From positions 26,876,330 through 26,940,329 of the forward strand of contig CM067566.1 in NCBI GenBank assembly GCA_034336665.1: DNA of 64,000 nt. Reading direction: 5' to 3'. Positions 1 through 13,020 of this stretch are shown here, in pieces. The position numbers and the translations under genes were made by a program. Below the pieces are notes generated by a model. That model was not told the DNA's origin and made no database searches. It saw only the letters and a program-made list of their open reading frames with translations. Each line of letters starts with the position of its first letter. Positions within the stretch are counted from its first letter, which is position 1. Source of the DNA: Luscinia megarhynchos. Taxonomy: Eukaryota; Chordata; Aves; Passeriformes; Turdidae.

Positions 1-1344
1 TTGTTCGGGTTTTTTTACGCTATCTAGTTGTTTTTTCCCACCAAACTCTTTGCAAGGCAAGGGCTTTGTGGAGAAGGGACAAATGCCTTTCTTGTTTATG
101 TGGCTGAAGTCTATGGATCCTCTGTTGCTTGCAGCAGGAAGCAGTTCTGAAGCATCACATTGTGAGCAGGAAGCAGAGGGTGTCTGGGGCCCCTGGTCAG
201 TTTGGCTAATGGATGGGCAACTGGTGACAGGGATAAGCTACAGATTCTTACACAGAAGAGGCATGAAATAGTTTTTTTCTTTGTTGTTTTGGGTTTTTTT
301 CGTTCTTTTTTTCCCCCTTAACTTTTCTTTTTCCTTTTCGGGGCTCACAGTTGAAAGTCTCTGAAAAAAGTCTCAAAGCCTAGGTTGAAAAACTGCTGGA
401 GAAGGACAAAATCTTTTTTTCTATTAGTTGCCTGCTACAGCATGCTTTCACTGCATCCCTTCCTGTGAAGAGATTTGCATTCACAAGAGTATCCTCACCT
501 CCATGCTGCAGGAATGGAAAGCAGCATCCTTAGGCACTTTGTCCAAATGGCTGTGTTTTTATGTGAATTCCCTTAATATTCACTGAAGGGAAACAAGGGA
601 GCAAGTGTCACACTACTCACAGAGGAGGTCCTGGAGCAAAGACTTGGATTCTGGACCATGTGCCTGCAAATATGGAAGGAGTTTGTTTGATGTGGAACAG
701 CACCATCAGGAAACCTGAAATGGCCACCTGTCATGGCATGGTGTCTGAGGATTTCTTGTGACACAAAGCCAGGCCTCCCACAGCTGAATTTCCATGGTAG
801 TAGAAGACTACCTTTGGGAAACAATCTCCCACAGATATATGTTACTGGGCTTTTTTATGAAATAGAGAAAAATTATGAGTGTATCTGGCAGGGAACCAGC
901 CAATCCAACATATTCTTACAAGTCATTATTGTGTTGGGGTAGAAGCAATGCACCCCAGCTCCCAGGCTGTTTGTGTGTCACATACTGCATAAGGAAATAT
1001 CTGAAGGGTTCTGTGTTGTTTGTAGCACTTTTCTGCTATGGAGATGCCTCAGTGTGTGCTAAGGGTTTTGTCATGCTGCAGTCTTTCAGTAGTGAGCACT
1101 CTAATCAGATGTCTCTCCTACACCTTAGCACTTCTTAAATGAAATAAATATGGACCTAATATCTTAGAGACATTTAACCACTGCCATGTTTGCTTGAAAC
1201 TGGCAGAAGTTAAAAAATTATGAGTCAAGTAGATACGAAAAGTAAACAGACAGACATCAAATGTGACAGCATTAAGAGTTGAAACTGGAGGAAACTCAAA
1301 GGAGAACAAAAGGCTGTCAGGAATTGTGGAAACTCAGCTTTCAA
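1..1344. other. Intergenic, no gene recognised
   Basis: A+T-rich sequence with several T-rich low-complexity stretches (about 270-340). Short open frames occur on both strands, but none shows a recognisable protein, a splice-flanked exon pattern or a codon bias that would separate it from chance. Confidence 0.6.
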
Positions 1345-1440
1345 GGAAAGGCTGACAGATCTGAGGCTGTTCAATCTTGAAGAAGAGGAGACCAGACAGA
1401 CAGGCATGATAACAACCTTCCAGTGGGGACAGGCTGGAGC
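1345..1440 (+). mobile_element. Possible old CR1 LINE fragment
   Basis: The stretch resembles the part of CR1 that follows the reverse-transcriptase core: an AGGAAAGGCTGA...CTGTTCA...CTTGAAGAAGAGGAGA pattern, which in consensus CR1 reads as 'gaaaggctgag...ctgttcagcctggagaagagga'. It decays quickly on both sides and no 3' terminal repeat is visible, so this would be a very diverged, truncated copy. Confidence 0.35.
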
Positions 1441-4400
1441 TCCCTGATCAATTATCCTTATAGTCACCAGAGGTGAAAGAGGAAATAATCAGTCTCATTT
1501 TCTGGACAGAAGATTTATCTCAGATAGTAGGGCACATTTTCTGATTTTCAGGGCAGTTAACTGAATAAGGTGGTCTGGAGAGTCTGTGACTGACATCAGT
1601 TGAGGTATTTCAGATCAGGTCTGTCAGGTCTTTGTAAGGGATGAAATTTAATTCTAATTTACAATTGAAGATGGTATTAGATAGTTCTTCTCAGGTTTAT
1701 TCAAGTCACATGTATTCCTAATTAATAGGAATACAATTTGTGGTTTCCCATTCTTTAATAAAACAGCCCAAAATTAAGTACTTCTTTATTGGGTCAAGTG
1801 TAATATTTCATCCAGCCTACAAAAACATTCCTTTTCAGCTAGAAGAACTAATCTGAACAGTTTGAGTGATACCTTTTCTACACCTTTTTCTTGGAAGGTA
1901 TCTTGAAGTGACTGAATTTCCTGTCATTTTTTGTGTGTTCAATAACTCAACTGAAAAAATTCCAAACCCACCCAACCTCCAAACCATTATTGACATCGCC
2001 CTTCTTCTAGCTAGGAACTCCTGGGAGATGTCTGAGGGCAAAAATTGGTGAGGACTTCTGAAATGTGTCAACAGTTGACAAAGTTCAAGCAGAGTTTTAT
2101 AGTTATGGTTCAAAATTATATCAAATTACTTTCCCAAATCAGAGCCAATGGCACAGAGCATTTCCCAACTAATGCTTGCTAGAACACTTAAACTGCATTT
2201 GGGAAAACTTCCAAATTGGCTTCTTCTAGATAGTTATTTTTCTTCCCAAATATTTTCACAGCCAGGATAACTAAATAGTAATTTTATTATGGGACATAAT
2301 GTAGGGACTTTAGAACACAAAGAAATTTGAGATCCACAAAAGACACAGCAAGGGCTCCTGCAGATATAGGAGGGATCTCCATCCCTCTACCATTCTTCTA
2401 GAGACTTTTTTGGGTACTAGCACTCCTGGCTCTCACAGTCCCTCTGAAAAAACTATTTTTATCTCAACATTGAGGAACCCTTGTTTTTCCTGTCAAAATT
2501 TACATGCACAGTGGGTATCTTAAATGTGATTAAACCCTTTAAAGTTGTAATACGGGAGTTGATTTTTAACCTCTATGTCTCAAAATACTTTTCTTGCATG
2601 GTGTAAAAGCTCATCACAACTAATTGTGTCTTTTCATGTTAGTTTTCTTTGTTTTACTTCATACTCATTTTCATGAGATAATGGCCATCATTTGTTCCAG
2701 AGAAAAGATCTGTTCCACTAAGGGCAAGTTCAGCTTTTGCTCAGGCTTCCCTTCCAGGACACAAATCAGTCAGGTTTGAAAAGGAACAGGGAGAATATCA
2801 CAGCTTCTTTGCTGATCAAACTACTCTCTTTACAGGGGTACAAATAATGTTTCAACAGTCTAGAAAAGCAGATTACCTTAATTCTCAAAATTAAATTCTT
2901 TACCCCAAAGCTAGAAAACCTAACCCAGAGCTCTGTTTTCTATGTATTTTACCTTTGTGAACAAGTTGACTGATTGATTACACTGTTTTTAATCATCTGA
3001 CTATTTTCTCACATCTCTCATCCAAGAAGACAAATCATAGCAAATATTGTAGACCTCATTGTTTTCTGCTGTGGCTATAGCAAAATGAATCCTCTGAACA
3101 TTTAGTAGCTGATGTGTGACAATATGGGACCAGAAGAAAAGCATCAACAGGAAAGGAAAGGAAGTGACCAGGCACTGACTGTATTCTTCACTGAGTTTGT
3201 TTCACCAAAGGTTGTCACCAACCAAAGGTTAAAAAATACATTCCACATTGTTTTCTGGAGGGGGGACGCCCAAACCAGCCATGCACAAAATTCATAGGAT
3301 AATCATTTAGGACAAAAGGAAATATTAGGACATGTAGTCTGACCTTTGAAATCCACAGGCAGTAAAGGGAGCCCACTGGGACTCAATGCTTCATTATTGA
3401 AGTACAAATTCTACTAGAAGAGTAGAGGAATATTTACTAGAAGCTTGAGCCTGCCTGAAGCTAGAGACAGACAATTAATAGCATTTGAAGGGCTCAGAGC
3501 CTGCATGTTATTCAGGAGGATTTTAGGATCATGTATAATAGCAACCTTAGCACTGTGTTGAGATTACTCTAAAAAGACAAACTATATAATCATATATATA
3601 TGGGGTGCTATAATATATACATTTATATTTATACACATATGTATCTGTACTTTGTGAGAGGTCAGGAATATTTCTGGAATTCTGCTAGCATTAAATTTAT
3701 TAATTACACAGTAAACATAGCTGATAAGCATTCTGAAATGACTTCATTTCACTGAATTGCTGATTCAGTGCTTGTAACCCATTACCATTCCCACCCTTTC
3801 AGCTGTGGGAGTCACCAAGGTGACCCTTCCTCGAAACACTCATAGCAAGCAATGAGGACACACTTTCCCCTCCTGCCCAGACTCAGAAGGGGCTGATTAA
3901 GGCTGACAGTGCCAAGGAAACAATAAGGAAAGCACAGACTCTTGGGAGGGGCTGAAGGGTTTCCTAGAGAACCATGCTGCAGCTGAGGGAGCAGTCAGGG
4001 AAGGAGCCCAGCTGTGTTCCTTTCCACAGTCAGCATCACATTTTCCAGGCAAGCCCTGGATACAGAGCACTACACACTGGGAAAACTGATCCACAGGAGG
4101 CTGCATGGTGGAGGCTGCCAGGCTGCCCTAGGGCACTGCTTTCTCTGCAGAAGTTATAATTCAGTGGTAGCATTTTCAGCTGAGACCAGCAGTGAAATCC
4201 TGGGCAATGGAGAAGAGGTGAGGTGGGGATTGTGAGTCCAAGAGTGACATGGTGCAAACTCCACAGGTGCTGGTGTAGACAGGGATGCCAGAGCTCCAGG
4301 CTTAAATTGGTAGGAAGGCTTTTTTCCTGCAGCCACAACTATCAGCATTAGAAATGAGTGGTGAAAGCAACCATTTGGGTGAAAAGGGTGAAAACCTCAT

Positions 4401-7400
4401 GAAAGTGACACAGACCTCAGATTATCTGGTTTTGGACTTTTGTCCATAAAATGCCACAGGATGTGAGTCAGCAGGAATTCTCCATAAGCCTGAAATTAGA
4501 CCTTTATTGCAGGAAATACTATGCCAACACTGAAGTGTTGGCACCACACGACACACCTCCTTATTCTTTGACATCTGCAGACTGTCATGTGCCAAGAAAA
4601 AGGTAACTGAGCAGTTCAAGGAAGGAAGACGTTGAAATCAGGGTCACTGATACCACTTAGAATTACAGGAATATTTGATTTATAAAGGGTGAGAACCTAA
4701 GCATAAAATGATCATTTCTAAATTCTTTTAAATCATTATTTTTTTAACCCAAGAAATATAGCAACAGGTGTCAGCAAAGAACAAATCTGTCTAATGTCCA
4801 CAGATGCATGAACAATCACTATGTAGAATAAGCCTCTGCCTCTTCATTCCTTTCCCTCTGCCTATTTATAATGTTATTTACTGTATTCACACAGTTGAAC
4901 TGTGAATTTGCTACCCTCTTGTTATCATTTCAGATTTTTGTGTGTGTGTGTGAACCTGTGAAAATATTTTGATTGAACTGGTGCAAAAATATTTCAGGCA
5001 AATCCAAGGTATGGATGTCAAAACATGCTAAGAGAATAACACACCTACTGGTATGGAATAACATTATCCAGTTATTAAAGGAAGCAAGTGGGAAAATATA
5101 GGTGTATGGTTTCCAGCTAGCAGGGGGAAAAAAAAATACAGATCCTGATTAAAAGTTGTTAAATGACTTTGAATGCTGCTTCCCTTCCTTAATCCACTTT
5201 GCCCACAAAGCATGGCCCAGCTGGCCAGGAGCACACACACAAGTGGGCAGCTTTACAGGCAGTGAAAGTGTCTCTCTGCAGCCTGCAGCCTCCCCCTGGA
5301 TGTGCGTGTCACCAGGAAAGCCGAGTGCAGCTCCCCACTTTCTCTTCCGCCCCTTCGCTCCACATGTTTCCTGACCCTTGGCTCCTCTGCTGCCACCTGC
5401 ACCCGGCTCTGCAGCACAGCCACATCCTGTGCCTTCCCAGACCAGGGCTCGAGATGGTCATCAGCCCAGAGGAGAGCTGTGTGATGGGAATGGATGCGTT
5501 TGGGTTCAGACTGCCCTCCTGGATGGAAACAAACCGGTGCTTCCATTGCAGCAGGGAGAGATGAGTGGTAAAAAAGGATCCAAAGACTGTGTGGCATCAG
5601 GCTGGTTGCCTCTTTGGGTAGGATGGTGAATGCCTTGTGGGGATGGGGACCTGGGCCTTTGCAGGTTACAGCACATATGAAAAAGCTGAGCTCTGTTCCT
5701 CCAAATATGTTTTTGCTTTCTCCTATATTCCCAATCACATTTCTCACCCCATTTTTTCCTCTGGGAATCTTCCCAGGATAAGAATCTCTCTGTATGAGAT
5801 GTTGTTTCTGAGGAAACAAGAGAATAGCCACATCTGCAGAGTAAGCAGGAGACATCATCAAGGAGGTAATTTAATGGAGAAAAAAATAAACCTAAAAAGG
5901 CAAAGCCAGGAGAAGAAACAGATCTGTCTCCCTATGTCCAGGCATGGAAGGAAAAAAGTCTCCTAAGTCCAGTTAGAATTCAGCAAGGACTTTTTCTTAC
6001 CTTTTTTGATCCACCTTCCCAGATGGCTGCAGTTCTGGTGATACAGCAAATGAAATCACTGCCCACTTGCAGTTATCAGGCTGTGTGGTCGAAGGACAGT
6101 GACTGAGCAGTGGAAACAGGTCCTCCCACATGAGTCCCCAGTGCTGTGCTCTCCAAGAGAACAAGGAGTGACACAACACAGCCATGGACAGCCATGGAAC
6201 CCCAGAACATGCTAATGAGGGCTACAACAAAATCCAGTGTGTTCATTTGTGCCTGTGTTCAAACGTGCTTCAGGTGCCAAATGCCAAAGTGCCTTGGATT
6301 TATTCGTTGCAAATCATAGAAAAATGAAAGGCCAGTGCCTTCCAAAAAGAAACCACAGTGTTTCCAAAGGAAGTCCCGTTCTGACCTCCTGTGCACTGAT
6401 ACAAACTGAAAAACTCTGCATGAACATCCTTCACTGGTTAATGTAAGGTATCTAAAATGCCACTTAAAACTCACTCACCCTGAGAGTGCCAAAAGACAGA
6501 GAAAAAAAATCCCCAACGTTTCTGTGATAGGATTATTCAATTTAATCATCCTTTTGACAGTAACCCAAACTCAGGAATCCTTAATTTCTCTGAAGCTGAC
6601 AATGACTTTGGCTCAGTGTAATGAAAGAAGAAATGCCAAGTAGTAGTTAATCTGAAATATGATCTGATTGCAGTATAAAGAGTCCTCACACAGCACCATA
6701 ACTTCCACCAGCGAGTAAAAAATAATTTTACCCACAAGCTGTTAGACAGATCAGCTATCAAATCTTTATTCTTAAGAGCAATGGTCAGTGTTCCATGTGA
6801 GAAAGAACCTACACAAAGAAGAACACCGACTTTCATTCATCAGGAAGTGTTTGCACAGCCTATAGAAGTCTGTTGGTTTTATAAAAAACCCACAACTGCA
6901 AAAATTTTGTACTCAGGGCAGGAACACATCTTTGGAATTCAGCTATGATTGGTTTGAATAAATGATAAGGCTATTTCCACCAGTAAAGTTAATCTAGATT
7001 TCTTCAGTATGAATGGGTTAGATTTAATTCTTAATGGTTGGATTTTACCAATTGTCTACCTGAAGTCATTATTTTTAAAAGTGTAATAGAGAAAGATATA
7101 ATCCTCTACTGTGAGTGTGGTGGGGCTTTTTATGCAGGAGGAACAGAGACATCATTTTCTTCAAAGTGAACATCAACACACAGTGATAGACAATGGAATT
7201 CCAACACAGGGAAAAAACTTGTGTCAAGTTTTGGAGGTGGTATTTGGGGACAGACTTAACCTGGAAGAAACTTACTTTGGGAGATGACACAACAAAAAAT
7301 CAAGCTCTCCTCACTTTATCCATCACTTGTCCTTTAACCACTGAAGGGTTTGTACATTGTCCTTTTCCAGAGGTGAATGAAATTGTCCATTTTCTTTGGA

Positions 7401-10400
7401 TCAACTTTAGTAATAGCCATATAACACTTTGGAATTGCAGCCTTTATACCCTGGAGGACTTGTAATGGACTGGATAAGGACAAACTTCCATTTGATATCA
7501 AATGTCAGGAAAGGCTCTGCAAAATGAACTTTTTCAAAGGCTGAAAGTGTCTGGGTTTGGTATGTTTTGTGATGGAAAAACGCTTTAGTTTTGAGAGAGG
7601 AGGTTATAGTGGAAAAATAACACAGTATCTGAAGAGACCATCTCCTGAACATGTAACTGAGAGGAGTATCTCAAAAGCTCTCACCTAATTGATAAAGGCA
7701 CAGAAATTTTTCCTTCTATGAAATGCTTCCCAAAACAACCACTGTCAATCCTGAGGTCACAGTAAGTATTTAGGTTTTTCTTAGATTTTGTTGGAGCCTG
7801 ACAGTCTTAATCCAGTGTTAGCAACTACAGTTTTGAGTTACCCTTAACAAGAAAGGGCATGAACCCCAAGCCACCTGTCCTTGGCCATGCAAGTTGACTG
7901 CTGTGTTGTGTAACAAATGGGCTACCATGGTGGGCTTTTCTAAAATAAAGGCCCTTATAGCCCAGTGGAACCAGCACAGGAACAGAGGTCACTTTGCCTA
8001 GTTCCTGAGCCACAGTGGAGGACAGGGAGCTGCTGCAGCCAGCATCACCCTGGCTATGGAGGCAACACAACAAGCAGATAAATTTCCAGCTCAGATGCTA
8101 GACTGGAATGGTCAATCCATGGAAGTGCTTTAAATCTTTGGATGGAGAGTCCATGTAAATCCTGTTTGAGGTGAGTAAGTCCTTTTTGTGCTCCTGGCCC
8201 TTTGATGCACGAAGCGATTTAAAGACCAGCAGTGTATTTATTTTACAATGCATTCAGCGTGTATACTTCTGAATGATAAGATGGTTTATCTGTTGTTTGC
8301 TTAATCTTTTCCTGTCATTCATGGAGATTAAGCACCATTTTCATTGTAAACATTCTCTCTGCTCCCCTCATAATTCCCTAAGGATGCACTACTTCAGATA
8401 TCCCTTCAAATAATGAACAGGCAAGGACTAATAAATATTTCACACATAAAAGGAATCTTGTAGCAAGAGGCTCTAGTAGCCACCTTCATTATGAGAGATG
8501 TTTCCATCTGATTTTTATTCCTTGAATCTTTTCTTATAACTCAGAGGCAAACATGGATTTCCAGTGAAAGTGGCAAGCACACCCAGACCTAGATAAAATA
8601 AAATAAAACGATGGAAAATGAGCTGTCAGGAAGCAGAGCACTTATTTTGTGTGCCCATCCCACTTCCTATAATGCATTTTAAAGCAGGGGCTGTTCTATA
8701 TCCCAGCCCTGTGAAGTTTATATACATTTTTCCATCGTCATCTAAAGCACACTGTGCTTTTAAGACTAAAGATAAAGTAAGGGGAAATTGGAAACGTGGA
8801 GAAGTTTCTGTACTTATCAATTCCAAGTAAAAAAAAAAAAAGTAAAAAAAGAAAAAGTACCAGAAGGCTCATATAGTTTTCCCTCAGCTGGTTTTTAAGT
8901 AAGAGTTGGCAGTCTATTCCATTTCTAGTCATCAGAGAGTAATTAATTAGTAAGGCATAAGGTATTTTATTTAAATGGTTCTAATAAATCCCCAATGCCC
9001 ATTCTGGGCAGAAATCATACCATCTTTGGTGGTTTTTTCACACATCTTGAAGGTATTGCTATTGCTTCCTTCTTTTTTTTTTTTACTGCCCACTCACTCT
9101 CTGAGAAAACAACCCCAAACAACAAAACAGTAGAGGAAGCTCTATGTGTCTAAACATCTAATTCCCTTTTACCAAGAATCAGTAACTTTACTTGGGGGAA
9201 GTAAGTCCACAGACCCCAAATTTTATGTATAGTTTCTTGTTTTAAAATAAATGTAAATTATTATGAAAACAGAAATTGTGGCTTTTCTTTGAAAATGTCT
9301 GGTTTATGAGCTGGAAAATCTGATGGTTATTTCTGTCACCCATTTCTCAGAAGCTGTTACTTTGGCTGTAGGACATCTCATTGGCCTCTGTGAATCCATG
9401 GGGTTTACAATCCAGCAAAATCCCAGAATGAGTGCCTATTTTGTGAAAAGATTAAAGGCTGCAATGGATCAGTAAGGGCAATATCCTTTAGGAAAGAAGA
9501 AGCCTGAGGAGATAGGGACCCTGACACCTAAACCCACCACATCTGCCTAGGTATGTATCCTGTTCTGAGGTCTTCCACAACATGGACTGAGCTGGCCATG
9601 CAATACTCTGCCAGTCCCATGACACTTGCATCCAGACACTTCTAAAGGAAGGTGATGATGGAGCATCACTGAAACACAAAAATGGCTTTGGAGCTTCCCC
9701 TTCCACTTTCTTAGCAAGTCATGCCTACCATCTGCTAACCAGAAATGCCCAGCAATCCATCACTGCCAACAGAGCTGTGCTGTTGGTGCCGTGGCTTGAG
9801 CCCTCATCTTCCCTTCACGTGGTGCTGCTGTGCTCCCTGCCATGGTAAATGAAACCACGAGTAGGAATTTATCTCTTCTGGTGGCTAAACATGTTTTTGA
9901 CCACATAGTTGTAGCAATAACCAAATCTGCTGGATTTCAAAATCTTGAGCTTCAAACATTCACCATGACACATGTACTGATATTAGTGAAAAACTTTAGG
10001 ACTTCTGTTTTACTAGTAGTATTCATCTCAACCAGAGACAGAAAATTTAACTTGCATTACCCATAAACACAGCAGGTTCAGGCCCTGATGTTGTGCTTCA
10101 CATCTGGGCTGAGCTGAGACTACTTCTGAAAAAGATGGTCCCAACCTCTTCCCCAGACATCCCTGTGGATTTCTTAGGGTCAGCATTAGTGCTACAGTCC
10201 TAGAGGAAGCACAGATCCTTCCCACCCTCAACAGAGTGCTGGTTTTAGGGCTAATCTGAATATTGCTGGTGCCTCAGACATGGTATCTGAAAATGAAGCT
10301 GAATATTTCACCTTTTCCAGCCTGATCCAGGGGCGCTGGAAGGGATCCCATGCTATACCTCCAGGCATAAGTTGTCACTTCTCTCTATTGACATAATCAT

Positions 10401-12500
10401 ACAGTTACAGAGAGTTGGTCAATTGAGTTCATCTGGCAGAAGACAGACCAAATTCCAAGAAACAGCTTTCCATCAGCTCAGATCAACAGACCAACACAAC
10501 TCATAGTCATGCAGTTATTAGAGAGTCGAGAACTGATGATAAAAGCTGGAAAGCATAAATCAACTCCTTCCTGGCAGGGAGCAGTCAGGTCTGATTTCTT
10601 AAATCATGAAATTCCACCAGAATGCTGCTCCCTCAGCTGAGTCTAGTGGATCATGTTCGCTGCAAAGCTTCCCGTTTTCCAAAAAATCATCTTCAGGACT
10701 GGCATAAGCAGCAGTGTCTCTTGCCTTTTGCAGACTGAATTCTCGATTCCCTCTTTGTATTCTCCTGTTCCTTCCTGAGGGCACAGAGTCTGGATGATTT
10801 CCCTGGAGTTTTCACCACCCTCAACTTCATACAAATATTGCTTTTATTTCTCCCTTTTGGAAGCTGTTGACTGAAAAAAGCTCATACCTACTAAAAAGGA
10901 AAGTCCTGATCTGATACAGTCACATTTCAATGCTGTTCTGAGAGCTTGTGAGCACCTTGCTGCAGTGACCTTGTTCAGAATGCCAGCAGGCTTTCAAACA
11001 CATGGAAACCTTCCCAGCAAGCTCTCAGCGAGGTGTGCAGGGAAAGCAAGAGCAGATGGGGAAAGAAACAGCTCTGGGGCTCTGGCCGGTTTGATGGAAA
11101 TGAAAAAACATCAGCAAATTTGTAAGAGCTGACTGAGGCCTTTTTCAAAGAAGCACAACAGCTGCAGGGCTGACTTTGAGGCTGTCATCCTGTGCTGTGC
11201 AGTGCACTTTGACCACACTCTCACAAACACCATCTTCCAGTTGCAGGCAGGCTCAGGCACTTTGCTGGAAAAAAATGCGGAGTGGAGTGATACACCAGCA
11301 CTGCAAGACATGAAGCAGTGAGCAACAAGCAGATCCACAGTAAGAGTAAAAACAATGAGGATGTTCATAATTAGTAAAAGCAGCAGCACCACAGCTCAGG
11401 AGAAAAGGTGGGAGGAGGCATAAAATTGAAAAAGGTTCATTGACAAAACCCTATTTCTCAGTATGCATTTTTCTTTGCTAAAGACGGTAATTTGATTTGG
11501 ACATCACCTCTGACAACACTTGTGTTTTGACTTCACATAGATCCAGTTGCTTATGGTTTGTTTTAGTTCAATCTTTCAAGGTCCTGCCCTTGCCATTTCT
11601 GAAGAGATTTAGCTTATGTCCTCAGTTTTAAGCATATATGTGTCTCCCATGGCTTTCACAAACAGGAAGAGTGTTTTGAGGCTGACATGCACTATGGGAC
11701 TGCAGCTTGGACACTCATCTCAGCACGCTGTGAGATCAAGCTTTGCACGATTTAAAGCTGTGACTCAGCATGTTGTCCTTTAATATGGTCTCACTGGGCT
11801 CGAGGAGCTGACCCTAGGCTCTGTGTCATTTGGAGAAAAGTGACTTTTGCAGTGAGAGCAGGAATGGGTTTTAAGGTGAGTAATTTTGCTGCGTGCTGCA
11901 GTTTCCACCACAGTGCTTTACTTCAAGTGCTGCTCCTTGCCTCAGGGAATATTTTCCCACTCTCTGGTGTTTATAATAATGAAAAGGCTGGTCTTGATTT
12001 GGAAAGAGCAATGTGTGCAGATAAGATAAAATTGCTGCTGAGGAACTAAGAGCAGTCCTCTCTTCGCGTTACCGCTTGCCGAACGTCTCTCAGCCAGCCA
12101 CCTCTATCTCAGGAGCAAGCAACAGAGCCCAGTGCTGCAAATGCTGTTCAGCCAGCTTCCCAGACATCAGGAAATGAACGTTTTGACAACTTAGCCAAAA
12201 TAACAAAATAGCTAGAGTTAACAGGATAGCAGCTGTGAGGACTTATTTCTCACATGGGGCTTACCGACAACTGTTATTACATGCTGAGGTGGAAGGACGG
12301 GACACCCAACTCCCCCCAGTTTTACATATTTATTAATAGAAATAGCTTTTGTAGCAGGGGATAGGCTCACACTCTTAAAGTTTGAGGTTTGAAGCCCTCT
12401 GATTGCCAACAGAGAAAAAACACAGGCGGTCTTTCTCTGTTGCTACACTAGCGTTTTCTGTCATCATCCTGGTGAGCACATTCAGAAAAGGAAGATTAAA
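1441..12500. other. Intergenic, no gene recognised
   Basis: About 11 kb of mostly single-copy, A+T-rich DNA. Low-complexity features are an AT/TA-rich patch at 3583-3650, a (TG)7 run at 4939-4952 and an A-rich run near 8828-8856. The longest open frame is 202 codons on the minus strand at 5253-5861. It resembles no family I know, lies in a locally GC-richer stretch and has no exon-like flanks, so I treat it as chance. Confidence 0.6.
4939..4952. repeat. (TG)7 dinucleotide microsatellite
   Basis: Seven uninterrupted TG units, directly visible; short and probably of low polymorphism. Confidence 0.85.
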
Positions 12501-13020
12501 TTTTGCTAGGGTTTTGAGCCAGACCTAAGTCTAAAGGCTTTAGCAACAGGTTTTTTATTTGCTGTTGGATTGGGTTTCTTCAGGAGAGGGGGCAAACAGG
12601 AAACGGGGATCTCTGCTGCCCGAAGCCGTGCTCCTGCTGAGCTGCTCCAGCCCACTGCGCCAGGGCGCTCCCCATTCCCACCTCCCTGCGGCAGCAGGAT
12701 GAGCGATGAGGGACCCAGCCTGCGGCTCAGAAGGCAGAGACCAGGAAAATCCTGCACCCCTGTGAACCATGAAGACAAGATAGGAGTGAAAAGGCTTTTG
12801 TTGAAGGGCTGGGAAAGTTGCTGCACATCAGGGCTGTCTACACTAACACAGGACATCTGGTCTCCCAGACTTACACAAAATGGGCAGGAATCATAGCAGG
12901 ATTTGTGGCCATCCATGCTGCTGCAACAGAAAGCAGATCCATGAACACATGGCACATCATGAGTGACCATCATTCCCAAAAAGAATAGCTGGAGAATGAA
13001 CCACTGGAACAATGAATTTT
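12501..13020. other. GC-rich patch with a 168-codon antisense open frame of unknown meaning
   Basis: Between 12580 and 12720 the sequence becomes GC-rich with several CpGs, in contrast to its surroundings. An open frame of 168 codons runs on the minus strand from 13012 to 12506, and a 108-codon one on the plus strand from 12570 to 12896. The minus-strand product starts with a hydrophobic, possibly signal-like segment and has several cysteines, then turns Ser/Pro/Arg-rich. I recognise no domain. It could be a lineage-specific transcript, a decayed mobile element or coincidence; coincidence is most likely. Confidence 0.3.

Noticed and set aside
3330..3400. Possible very old CR1/L3-type fragment (ATGTAGTCTGACCTTTG...)
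   Set aside because: The resemblance to ancient amniote LINE sequence is short and weak; without an alignment it cannot be separated from chance.
5253..5861. Minus-strand open frame of 202 codons
   Set aside because: No recognisable domain, no splice or promoter context. A frame of this length can arise by chance in a 64-kb window with locally higher GC.
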